Assembly: GCF_009388985.1 (NCBI RefSeq)
Contig: NZ_CP036422.1
Span: forward strand, 2,556,501-2,620,500
Source: Halioglobus maricola
Lineage (GTDB): Bacteria > Pseudomonadota > Gammaproteobacteria > Pseudomonadales > Halieaceae
DNA length: 64,000 nt
Direction: 5' to 3'
The translations under genes were made by a program, and so were the position numbers. Shown piece by piece: positions 1 to 6,959 of this stretch; the first letter of the stretch is position 1; each line of letters begins with the position of its first letter. Below the pieces are notes generated by a model that saw nothing but the letters and a program-made list of their open reading frames with translations, was not told the origin of the DNA and did no database searches.

Positions 1-674
1 ACTTTGGCCCTCTCTACACGATGCAGTACTTGCCAGAAGAGATCGAGGCGGCTGTTCGAGCAGCAGCAGACTACGGAACTTACGTTATGGTGCATGCCTA
101 CCATGATGAGTCGATTATCCGTAGTCTTGATGCGGGTGTTCGTTCAATTGAGCACGGTACGTTGATGACCGAGAAAGGCATGGAAGCGATCATGGAAAAA
201 GATGCCTGGATTTCACCATATTTCACTGTGCTGTCCTTGCCGTTCGAGGTGGTCGCTGCCTATGTGGGTCCGGAAAACGTAGACAAATCAAAGCAAGTTA
301 TTGATGGCGCAAGAAACCAACTTAGAATCCTAAAGGAGTCTGGGTACGAAAAAATTGCGTTTGGCGCTGATGTTGTAGGACCTCTTTCTGTACAGCAAAC
401 AGCAAACAACGAATTTGCAGTGCGTGCCGAATACTGGACGCCGGTAGAGGTACTGAAACAAGCGACTTATAACAATGGCCGAATGCTTAAAGAAGAAACT
501 GGACTACGCAACCCTTACCAGGAGGGGGATTTGGGCGTTATCAGGGAAGGTGCATATGCCGATATGATTATTGTTGATGGGAACCCTCTAACTGACATTT
601 CATTATTAACCCGGCCTAAAGAAAGCATCGATCTAATTATGAAAGATGGCGTGATCTACAAAAACACCTTGTAG
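1..674 (+). CDS. Amidohydrolase family protein, C-terminal part (5' end outside window)
   Basis: The reading frame is open from base 3, so the gene begins before the window and only about 223 codons are visible. The protein carries the C-terminal half of an imidazolonepropionase-like amidohydrolase: a metal-ligand His in VMVHAYH, a second in SIEHGT, a late catalytic Asp in FGADVVGP, and the closing beta-sandwich strand ending in IVDGNPLTDISLL. Family members hydrolyse cyclic amides or Xaa-Pro/Xaa-Arg dipeptides with one or two divalent metals. The substrate and any export signal cannot be judged without the N-terminus. A hairpin follows directly downstream, so this is probably the last gene of its transcript. 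Confidence 0.85.
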   Translation, partial: FGPLYTMQYLPEEIEAAVRAAADYGTYVMVHAYHDESIIRSLDAGVRSIEHGTLMTEKGMEAIMEKDAWISPYFTVLSLPFEVVAAYVGPENVDKSKQVIDGARNQLRILKESGYEKIAFGADVVGPLSVQQTANNEFAVRAEYWTPVEVLKQATYNNGRMLKEETGLRNPYQEGDLGVIREGAYADMIIVDGNPLTDISLLTRPKESIDLIMKDGVIYKNTL

Positions 675-679
675 TAAAT

Positions 680-711
680 ATGGAACGCTATTCATCTGGA
701 TAGCGCTCCAT
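680..711 (+). terminator. Rho-independent-type terminator after the amidohydrolase
   Basis: Arms ATGGAACGCTAT (680-691) and ATAGCGCTCCAT (700-711) pair at 11 of 12 positions around an 8-base loop. The stem begins 6 bases after the stop codon and is followed by a pyrimidine-rich, T-containing tract. Confidence 0.65.
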
Positions 712-954
712 CTTCATTCTCTTTCTACGATTCTGACAAGTTGACTGGTTGAGACGGACGAACTCCAGTGCGCAGTAACCCGTTATTCTTGCACTTTAAG
801 CGCACTTCAAGTTGGCCATACGCTCGGCTACTCTTCCTAAACCAAAACTCCAGGAAACGTCCAGCTTTTCGAGCTTACTGTCGAAAACCACCTCGACCCC
901 ACCAACCCTGGGGCCAGGCGAATCAGCTCAGGCTGGCCACTTACAGATTCAGAG

Positions 955-2898
955 TTACAGAGATGACGCCCGCCGCCTTGTCTGAACCAGATTGGCAGCA
1001 CCCCAGAGAGCCATCAGAACGGTAAGGGCCATCAGAATATGGGAAGGCAAAGCTGGTATGGCGTTTGGTACGGTCGCCGATCTTACCGGTGCAGCGGCAG
1101 CGGGAACAGCAACAGAAACCGGGTCGCTGATCCTTCCAATAGCTGGATCCTGATCCAGGAAACCATCGTTGTCGGAAATGGAATAGCTGATCTTGCTTTC
1201 TCTAACTATTGCTCCCGGTATAGCAGCCCAACTGTCACCGATCACCTTGTAAGCAGCTGCTCCGGGTGGCAACTCAGTGCCGAAGTCAATTATGATTTGT
1301 ATTGTTTCACCACTGATATAACAACCCGCCAGCTCAAAGTTAACACCGAAAGTCAGTGCATTCTCGGCTATGGCCTTACCTGGAGCTGCCATTTCAATAG
1401 AAGGGTTGAAGCCTTCTCGAACAAGAGTGCATTCTGAGTTCGGATTGCTAGGGATGGCGGTAATTGTTACATCGCTTTGACCTATTTCGGTCAAGGCCCT
1501 AGGGAAATCGTCTGCGTTGTCGCCGACACCGTCACCGTCGGTGTCTTTACTCTCGTTAGGATCACTCGGGAAGTCGTCTGCGTTGTCACCGACACCGTCA
1601 CCGTCTGAGTCTTTACTCTCGCTGGGATCACTGGGAAAGTCGTCTGCGTTGTCGCCGACACCGTCACCGTCGGTGTCTTTAGTCTCGCTGGGATCACTGG
1701 GGAAGTCGTCTGCGTTGTCGCCAACACCGTCACCGTCGGTGTCTTTAGTCTCGCTGGGATCATTGGGGAAGTCGTCTGCGTTGTCGCCGACACCGTCACC
1801 GTCGGTGTCTTTAGTCTCGCTGGGATCATTGGGGAAATCATCGTCAAGGTCACCTACACCATCGTTGTCGCTGTCTGCCAGGACAAATTGCACACTGATA
1901 TTACAAGCGCCTCCCGTCATTCTCGCCGTCCTATAGACATAGCGTCGGAGAAATTCGGAAGCCTCGACTATGCCACCGCCACATGTGCCTTCAACGATAG
2001 GTCGATAACCAGGACTCGTGGTTATCGAATAGCTGGCAGAGGTATTGTGCGAAACAAATTGACTTAGTGACGAAACGTCAAGCGGCGACTGAGCTTGCAC
2101 GACGCCACCAGGCGGAAAAGTATTAACGACTACCAGTGTAGGAGCAGTAATTTTTGCCTGATACCTTGGAAGGAGATCGTAATACTTTCCCTTGTCGCGT
2201 TCGTAATTGAAACGTATCCGATACAGTGATTGTTCATCTTCGCTGTAGACGAATAGATCCTTGTCGTACAGCGTCGGAAAATTTCTAATCAAGACACCCC
2301 CAAGATTATCCCAATCACTCCCGAACAGGCCCCCGACATCGACCTCAAAAAGTTGGAGAAATGCCCCCCAATTGGAAGGCGCCGTAAAAACTATCCGTGT
2401 TCGTAAAATTTGGGAACTGCTAATTGGCTGGAATGGCTCGCGACTAGATATAGAAGGCACGACCCGATCTACATAGTTATTGGGATCTTCTCTGGTAGCA
2501 GGTACTCCGAGATAAACGGCCAGGTCGTCCTGAATATCCGTTAGGTCGGCTAATAATTGCACATTGGTCATTGCTGCTTTCGCCGCACCGGTTGCGCTGG
2601 TCAATCCTTCAACGCCGGTAAGCCATACAGCGCCCTTAACCCCTTTTAGAGCCAGCCCAGCGGCGCTAAACGGACCCGGCCCCCCTGGAACTATCCCCGG
2701 TAGCTTGAACAAAGCCGAATACAAAGTATAGCCCGCAGCGCCAGCTATCGCGAGAGTGACCTCGTCTATCGAGTTCGATATCGCTACGGCCTCTATTTCT
2801 GTGATGGTGATCACATCAATGCCGGCTTCTGCATGAGCTGACCGCTGCTCTAGCAACATCGAGAATGAGAGCACAACAACCACCAAAATTTTCTTCAT
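955..2898 (-). CDS. Secreted TSP type-3 repeat protein with choice-of-anchor U domain and IPTL-like C-terminal sorting tail
   Basis: This 647-residue exported protein starts with a signal peptide (residues 1-23, cleavage near SAHA-EA). Residues 24-340 have no family I recognise. Residues about 341-470 are six tandem 22-residue thrombospondin type-3 units with the pattern DTDGDGVGDNADDFP, expected to bind Ca2+ through their Asp side chains. Residues about 474-600 match the choice-of-anchor U domain, with ECTL near its start and SYSISDNDGFLDQDP near its end. The C-terminus has AIPALPSH, a hydrophobic helix and an RRR cluster, resembling IPTL/PEP-CTERM sorting signals processed by exosortases. 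It is therefore probably cell-surface anchored or released. No sorting enzyme is encoded in this window. The protein at 22835-26593 shares the TSP3/anchor-U layout. Confidence 0.85.
   Translation of the reverse strand: MKKILVVVVLSFSMLLEQRSAHAEAGIDVITITEIEAVAISNSIDEVTLAIAGAAGYTLYSALFKLPGIVPGGPGPFSAAGLALKGVKGAVWLTGVEGLTSATGAAKAAMTNVQLLADLTDIQDDLAVYLGVPATREDPNNYVDRVVPSISSREPFQPISSSQILRTRIVFTAPSNWGAFLQLFEVDVGGLFGSDWDNLGGVLIRNFPTLYDKDLFVYSEDEQSLYRIRFNYERDKGKYYDLLPRYQAKITAPTLVVVNTFPPGGVVQAQSPLDVSSLSQFVSHNTSASYSITTSPGYRPIVEGTCGGGIVEASEFLRRYVYRTARMTGGACNISVQFVLADSDNDGVGDLDDDFPNDPSETKDTDGDGVGDNADDFPNDPSETKDTDGDGVGDNADDFPSDPSETKDTDGDGVGDNADDFPSDPSESKDSDGDGVGDNADDFPSDPNESKDTDGDGVGDNADDFPRALTEIGQSDVTITAIPSNPNSECTLVREGFNPSIEMAAPGKAIAENALTFGVNFELAGCYISGETIQIIIDFGTELPPGAAAYKVIGDSWAAIPGAIVRESKISYSISDNDGFLDQDPAIGRISDPVSVAVPAAAAPVRSATVPNAIPALPSHILMALTVLMALWGAANLVQTRRRASSL
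1508..1860. repeat. Tandem 66-bp repeats encoding TSP type-3 units
   Basis: A 66-bp unit recurs with exact spacing; the marker TCGTCTGCGTTGTC begins at 1508, 1574, 1640, 1706 and 1772, and a diverged sixth copy starts at 1838. Copies differ by only a few bases, mostly at synonymous sites or Asn/Ser swaps. This suggests recent duplication or gene conversion, and the copy number may vary between strains. The unit length is a multiple of three, so changes in copy number keep the frame. Confidence 0.9.
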
Positions 2899-3199
2899 AT
2901 AACACCCAAAATATCCACAATCTGGTGGCCAACATCGAGTTCTACAGTGCAGAACATATCACTGCCCCGAACGTTCATTGCCTCGGCCACTTCCGTTACA
3001 AAAGATAGCCAGTTCTGGCACTAAGCGGTATTACCCGGACGTCTGCCTCACTTACAGACTTAAGTCTGTATCGTGAATCGCGGACAAAGCCTTTATCCCA
3101 CCTAGCTCGTACCGCGTAACGTTCAACTTTCTCAATCATTTCGTTGTAGCTTTCTCAATCAAAACGTATGTTGGTGACTTGAGAAACCCAGAGACCAAT
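2899..3199. promoter_or_regulatory. Divergent intergenic region before the hybrid kinase gene
   Basis: This 301-bp stretch separates the surface protein (leftward) from the hybrid histidine kinase (rightward). It contains a perfect 18-bp palindrome at 3053-3070. It also contains a 12-bp direct repeat, CTTTCTCAATCA, at 3127-3138 and 3150-3161, whose starts are 23 bp apart (about two helical turns). That is a spacing expected for tandem binding of a response regulator. No clear sigma-70 promoter was found by eye. Confidence 0.5.
3053..3070. repeat. Perfect 18-bp palindrome, candidate operator
   Basis: TACAGACTTAAGTCTGTA equals its own reverse complement. It lies 130 bp upstream of the kinase start and 155 bp upstream of the surface-protein start. 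It has no loop, so it fits a dimeric protein-binding site better than a terminator. The binding protein is unknown. Confidence 0.5.
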
Positions 3200-4960
3200 A
3201 TGCCAAACACAGTGAGCACCCCGAATGATCCCGGCAACGCTATTCGAATAGAGCAGATAAAGACGCTCTACCAGTCGATTGCTTCATTGGTCTTAATCAA
3301 CCTGGTAGTCAGTACAGCATTGGTCTATGTATTTTGGGATGTGGTAGCCCATAGCTGGCTCTTGGCGTGGATGGCCACAATGCTTGCCATGCTCAGCGTA
3401 CGAGTTGCTATCTACCTTTCGTTCAAACAACGCTTTGACGAAAGCAAACTGAAGCGTTACCAAACGTTCCTGATATTAGGCAGCGCCTCTGCCGGGATCA
3501 TCTGGGGTGCTGGTGGCCTGATAATGTTCATTCCAGGTCAGCTGGAATACCAACTTTTGATTCTACTGAGCCTGCTTGCCATGGCAGCCGGGTCGGCTTT
3601 CTCACTCAGCATCTACTTGCCTGCCTATTTTGCCTTTGTGCCGCTGATGTTAGCGCCTATCACCCTGCGCTTACTGTTCACAGGTGACACCATTCACACG
3701 GCGCTGGCCAGCGTGACGATTATCTTTTTGATTGCCCAGACCGCTTTCAATATGAAGATCAATCGAGGCCTAAGCAGCGCCATGGAGCTGCGATTCGAGA
3801 ATCTGGACCTGATTGAACAGCTCAAGGAGCAGAAGGCTGATGCAGAACAGGCTAATAGTGCGAAATCGCGTTTTTTGGCAGCCGCCAGTCACGACTTACG
3901 CCAACCTCTCTATGCGCTAACGTTGTTTGTATCGGCACTCGAAGAACGGATTACTTCGCCAGAAGACCGAAAGATCACTCACCAGATCAAACGCGCTGCC
4001 GAATCGTTGCAGAGTCTTTTCGAAGCCTTGCTCGATATATCGAAACTCGACGCGGGTACCGTTGATATTCAAAAGACCGATTTTTGGCTGGAGGATATGC
4101 TAGCCAGATTAGAGGATGAGTTTGATCCACAGGCTACTCAAGGCGGAATCACTATTCATTGGCCGAAGGTGCCCCCTGCGGTGCACAGTGAACCCGCCTT
4201 ATTAGAACAAATATTGCGCAATTTTCTCGCCAATGCTATTCGCTACACCGAAGCTGGCGAAATCAGTGTGACCTGCGAGCCATACACTGACAGCACAAAG
4301 ATAAGTGTGAGCGATACCGGAATTGGCATTCCCGGTGAAGATCAGAGCGCCATATTTGAGGAATTTTATCAGCTGGGAAACCCTGAGAGAGATCGACAGA
4401 AAGGTCTGGGGCTTGGTCTTTCAATCGTTCAACGTGCGGCAGAGTTGTTGGATCACAAAATCGAGGTGGCTTCAAAGCCCGACCAGGGCTCAACTTTTTC
4501 CGTTACGGTCGATACCGCCGTTGAACCCGAACTGATATCAAGCAACGTCAATCCGATAGACCACGAAGCAATGATAACGACCCAGCCACTCATCGTTGTC
4601 ATAGATGATGAAGAGAATATTCGCGACGGCATGCAGCAGTTGCTAGGGGCCTGGGGTTGCGAGGTAGTGGTAAGCGCAGACGCAGAAGACACCATTGCAC
4701 AACTGAATGCGGGCCATCGCAAACCCGATGGGATTATCAGCGATTATCGGCTACGTAATTCGCAAACTGGACTGGAAGCGATCAAGGCTATCAACGGTCT
4801 CTACGACTCGGCTATCCCTGCCCTCATTGTTACCGGAGATACAGAAAAGCAGTTGCTTATTGAACTGAAGACGAGCGGACATCAAGTACTACATAAGCCC
4901 GTTGCACCCGCCAAACTCCGGGCTTTCTTACGCAGTTTGCCGATCAGCCAGGAACTTTAA
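3200..4960 (+). CDS. Membrane-bound hybrid histidine kinase with C-terminal receiver domain
   Basis: This protein senses an unknown signal and passes phosphate through its own receiver. I chose ATG 3200 (586 aa); a TTG at 3179 would add seven residues, and neither start has a strong Shine-Dalgarno sequence. Residues about 20-190 form roughly six membrane helices with no large periplasmic loop. A short coiled coil leads into the HisKA H-box SRFLAAASHDLRQPL (His231). The HATPase domain shows NFLANAIRYTEAGE, DTGIGIP and GLGLGLS. The receiver begins at IVVIDDEENI and has phospho-acceptor Asp515 in IISDYRL and the conserved Lys in LHKP. The LuxR-type regulator lies tail-to-tail only 4 bp away and is its likely partner. 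Kinases of this architecture often act with such regulators on catabolic genes. Confidence 0.9.
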   Translation: MPNTVSTPNDPGNAIRIEQIKTLYQSIASLVLINLVVSTALVYVFWDVVAHSWLLAWMATMLAMLSVRVAIYLSFKQRFDESKLKRYQTFLILGSASAGIIWGAGGLIMFIPGQLEYQLLILLSLLAMAAGSAFSLSIYLPAYFAFVPLMLAPITLRLLFTGDTIHTALASVTIIFLIAQTAFNMKINRGLSSAMELRFENLDLIEQLKEQKADAEQANSAKSRFLAAASHDLRQPLYALTLFVSALEERITSPEDRKITHQIKRAAESLQSLFEALLDISKLDAGTVDIQKTDFWLEDMLARLEDEFDPQATQGGITIHWPKVPPAVHSEPALLEQILRNFLANAIRYTEAGEISVTCEPYTDSTKISVSDTGIGIPGEDQSAIFEEFYQLGNPERDRQKGLGLGLSIVQRAAELLDHKIEVASKPDQGSTFSVTVDTAVEPELISSNVNPIDHEAMITTQPLIVVIDDEENIRDGMQQLLGAWGCEVVVSADAEDTIAQLNAGHRKPDGIISDYRLRNSQTGLEAIKAINGLYDSAIPALIVTGDTEKQLLIELKTSGHQVLHKPVAPAKLRAFLRSLPISQEL

Positions 4961-4964
4961 CCCG

Positions 4965-5573
4965 CTATACTAACGCCTGGCCGGCGAGAGCGGCCTGGGT
5001 GCGGTTCTTTACGTTCAGGGCTTTAAAGATAGCCGTCACGTGCATTTTGATGGTCGCCTCGGCAATTCCGAGTTTTCCCGCTATCTGCTTATTGGAGTCG
5101 CCACCCACCAACAAGGCCAGAACTTCCAACTGGCGGCCGGTTATCGCTACTTCGTCGTTCACACCTCCGGCCACTTCCGATAGCGTAGTAATTGGCGGCG
5201 TATAGAGGCCGCCTGCCAGCATGAGCTGCACGGCGCCTAGAAGTAATTTGCTCGGCGTATTCTTATGAATATAGCCTACCGCAGATGTTGCCATAACCTT
5301 ATCCACATCCTCCTGCCTCGCAGACGCCGACAGCACCGCTACCGGGACAGTTGAATATTCCTGGCTCATGGCTTCGAGAACAGAGAAGCCATCTTCTCCA
5401 GGAATATTGAGATCGAGGAGCATAAAGTCCAGATCGGGGTGTTTGGATAGCGCATCGAATGCTGAAACCGAATCGACAGCCTCAATCACAAGGACGTCTT
5501 CAGCCAGTGTGTCTAGCAACAGTGATAGGCCGTCGCGAAACAGGGCGTGATCGTCAACAATTAGAATTTTCAT
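4965..5573 (-). CDS. NarL/LuxR-family response regulator
   Basis: This 202-residue DNA-binding regulator has an N-terminal receiver (VDDHALFRDGLSLLL, phospho-acceptor Asp54 in MLLDLNIPGEDG, conserved Lys near IHKNTPSK). A C-terminal LuxR helix-turn-helix spans residues about 138-198 (ITGRQLEVLALL, then IAGKLGIAEATIKMHVTAIF). Phosphorylation is expected to promote dimerisation and promoter binding. Its stop codon is 4 bp from that of the hybrid histidine kinase on the other strand, so the two form a convergent pair. Tail-to-tail transcripts would overlap, which allows mutual interference. The targets are unknown; the direct repeats at 3127-3161 are a candidate autoregulatory site. Confidence 0.92.
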   Translation of the reverse strand: MKILIVDDHALFRDGLSLLLDTLAEDVLVIEAVDSVSAFDALSKHPDLDFMLLDLNIPGEDGFSVLEAMSQEYSTVPVAVLSASARQEDVDKVMATSAVGYIHKNTPSKLLLGAVQLMLAGGLYTPPITTLSEVAGGVNDEVAITGRQLEVLALLVGGDSNKQIAGKLGIAEATIKMHVTAIFKALNVKNRTQAALAGQALV

Positions 5574-5696
5574 GCGACTCAGTTTACCGGCTTGCCGGGC
5601 TTAACAATAGTCGCTGTCTATTTTTTGCATGTTTAGCGTGAACCGGCTGGCTATCATTGGCATTCCTTGCTCGAGGCAGCCTTGCTTCACTCGCTG

Positions 5697-6272
5697 CTAG
5701 GAACTGCGGCTTCGACGCATCTGGTTCTTACTGACTAATTTGGTGCTATTTGGATTCCCCGGTTCTCGCTGCAAACGGGGTAGTACCACCGACGCAGTGC
5801 TCTCACGACGCGGCTCATTGAAAGTGACACCCCGATTGATGTTGCGGTCCATTCTTTTGAGACCAGAATTCTGTTCCGCCGCATTGGTTTGCCTGGCGTT
5901 GGCCCGGTTCCAGCCTGACCACGTGGAGGTCGGACTGCTGCTTAATCTAACCCCTTGTCGCTTGTTACCACTCAGCGCACTTTGGCCACTGTCGACACGC
6001 CGTTGTTTCATCGCACTGTTGTTCGGGTAGTTTCCGCGCTTCAGCGATCGATTGCTGTACGTCGAGGACTTACTCTTGCTGCTCGGGGCGCTGGTTGAAG
6101 CGCTGGCAGCCGTCGATTTCGGCTTTGCATTACTGTTTGGCCGGGATGAAGCGGCACTAGCGCTGGTGGAACCCTTTGCAGCAACAGCCTGTTCCGGCGC
6201 CAGCTGAAACGTGGTTGCAGTTATCGTCATGGCAGCCGTTAAAAATAGTTTTGTGATTTTCATTTTTCTCAT
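5697..6272 (-). CDS. Secreted Ser/Ala/Asn-rich low-complexity protein, last gene of the MACPF operon
   Basis: This 191-residue protein has a signal peptide (about residues 1-32, cleavage near AVAA-KG). The rest is disordered and rich in Ser, Ala, Thr, Asn, Arg and Lys, with a basic tail ending MRRSRSS. No enzyme motif is visible. It starts 14 bp after the LamG-like gene and is the fourth gene of an operon running from 9946. ATG 6263 is an alternative start that keeps the signal peptide. The composition fits a flexible periplasmic or surface linker, or a basic protein that binds acidic polymers; this is inference from composition only. I do not recognise a family. Confidence 0.7.
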   Translation of the reverse strand: MRKMKITKLFLTAAMTITATTFQLAPEQAVAAKGSTSASAASSRPNSNAKPKSTAASASTSAPSSKSKSSTYSNRSLKRGNYPNNSAMKQRRVDSGQSALSGNKRQGVRLSSSPTSTWSGWNRANARQTNAAEQNSGLKRMDRNINRGVTFNEPRRESTASVVLPRLQREPGNPNSTKLVSKNQMRRSRSS

Positions 6273-6286
6273 CTCGCTATGCTGTT

Positions 6287-6937
6287 CTATTCGGCAAGTA
6301 AAAGTTCAGATGTATTGAAGTCACTGATGGCGAGCAGGTTAGCCAGCTCCGGATGCTCGGCCGCGAAAACGTCCTGCATGACATTATTCACTAACATTTC
6401 CTGGGTAAGCACAGCATCCCATATCCGCAGGCCAGCGATTGCGCCATAAAAGGGATTGCCCTCCCCATCTATTGTTCCCAACCAGAAACCGCTGGTAGCA
6501 ACGCTTGCGATATCCAACTCCATGGCGGCGACAAAGCGTCCGTCAATAAGCACATCTTGCCCCTCATCAGGAAAGAAGCGTATGGCCACATGGTGTAGCT
6601 TGTTGTCAGCGAAATTGAATGCCGCCACATCTTCTTGCTCACCGCTGGCGAGAATCAGGCCATCACGCTCGCGAGAAATGGCAATCAGGTAATTGGCGCC
6701 ATCGGGGCCGGCGTTAACAATAAGTGCGGGGTCATAGCCAGGATCGTCGTTCCAGTCAGCGGCAACCCAAAATTCTATAGTGCCGCCAGACGTCATTTCG
6801 TACATGACGGATGGGTCGAACTCCAGGCCATTGGCGCCTTTGAATTCGTAAACATCCGGGCTGTAGCTCTGGCCGCTGACGTTGGTCGCCATGAGCAACC
6901 CCAGAAACACCATTCCAAATATCGTTTTTACTTTCAC
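6287..6937 (-). CDS. Secreted LamG/concanavalin A-like domain protein
   Basis: This 216-residue protein starts at GTG 6937, placed by AAGGAG seven bases upstream. Residues 1-22 are a signal peptide ending NVSG-QS. The rest fits one LamG-type jelly-roll domain: an EFWVAADW strand, NYLIAISRERDG, KLHHVAIRFFPDEGQDVLIDGR (the diagnostic LamG stretch), then the closing GAIAGLRIWDAVLT strand. Such domains bind glycans or proteins and are not catalytic. It lies 22 bp after the MACPF gene and 14 bp before the low-complexity gene, so the four are probably co-transcribed. A carbohydrate-recognition module beside a pore former suggests a role in target binding, which is inferred. Confidence 0.8.
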   Translation of the reverse strand: MKVKTIFGMVFLGLLMATNVSGQSYSPDVYEFKGANGLEFDPSVMYEMTSGGTIEFWVAADWNDDPGYDPALIVNAGPDGANYLIAISRERDGLILASGEQEDVAAFNFADNKLHHVAIRFFPDEGQDVLIDGRFVAAMELDIASVATSGFWLGTIDGEGNPFYGAIAGLRIWDAVLTQEMLVNNVMQDVFAAEHPELANLLAISDFNTSELLLAE

Positions 6938-6959
6938 AGGATTACTCCTTGGCTGCTAA

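Noticed and set aside
768..1025. Plus-strand 85-codon frame after the amidohydrolase
   Set aside because: It is Arg/Pro-rich, overlaps the end of a convincing minus-strand gene and has no ribosome site or family resemblance.
1508..1860. Regular repeats that could suggest a CRISPR array
   Set aside because: The 66-bp units are contiguous, have no unique spacers and encode an unbroken protein repeat.
1517..1936. Plus-strand Ser/Pro/Leu-repeat open frame of 139 codons
   Set aside because: It is the antisense shadow of the TSP3 repeats, with no ribosome site and a repetitive artefact composition.
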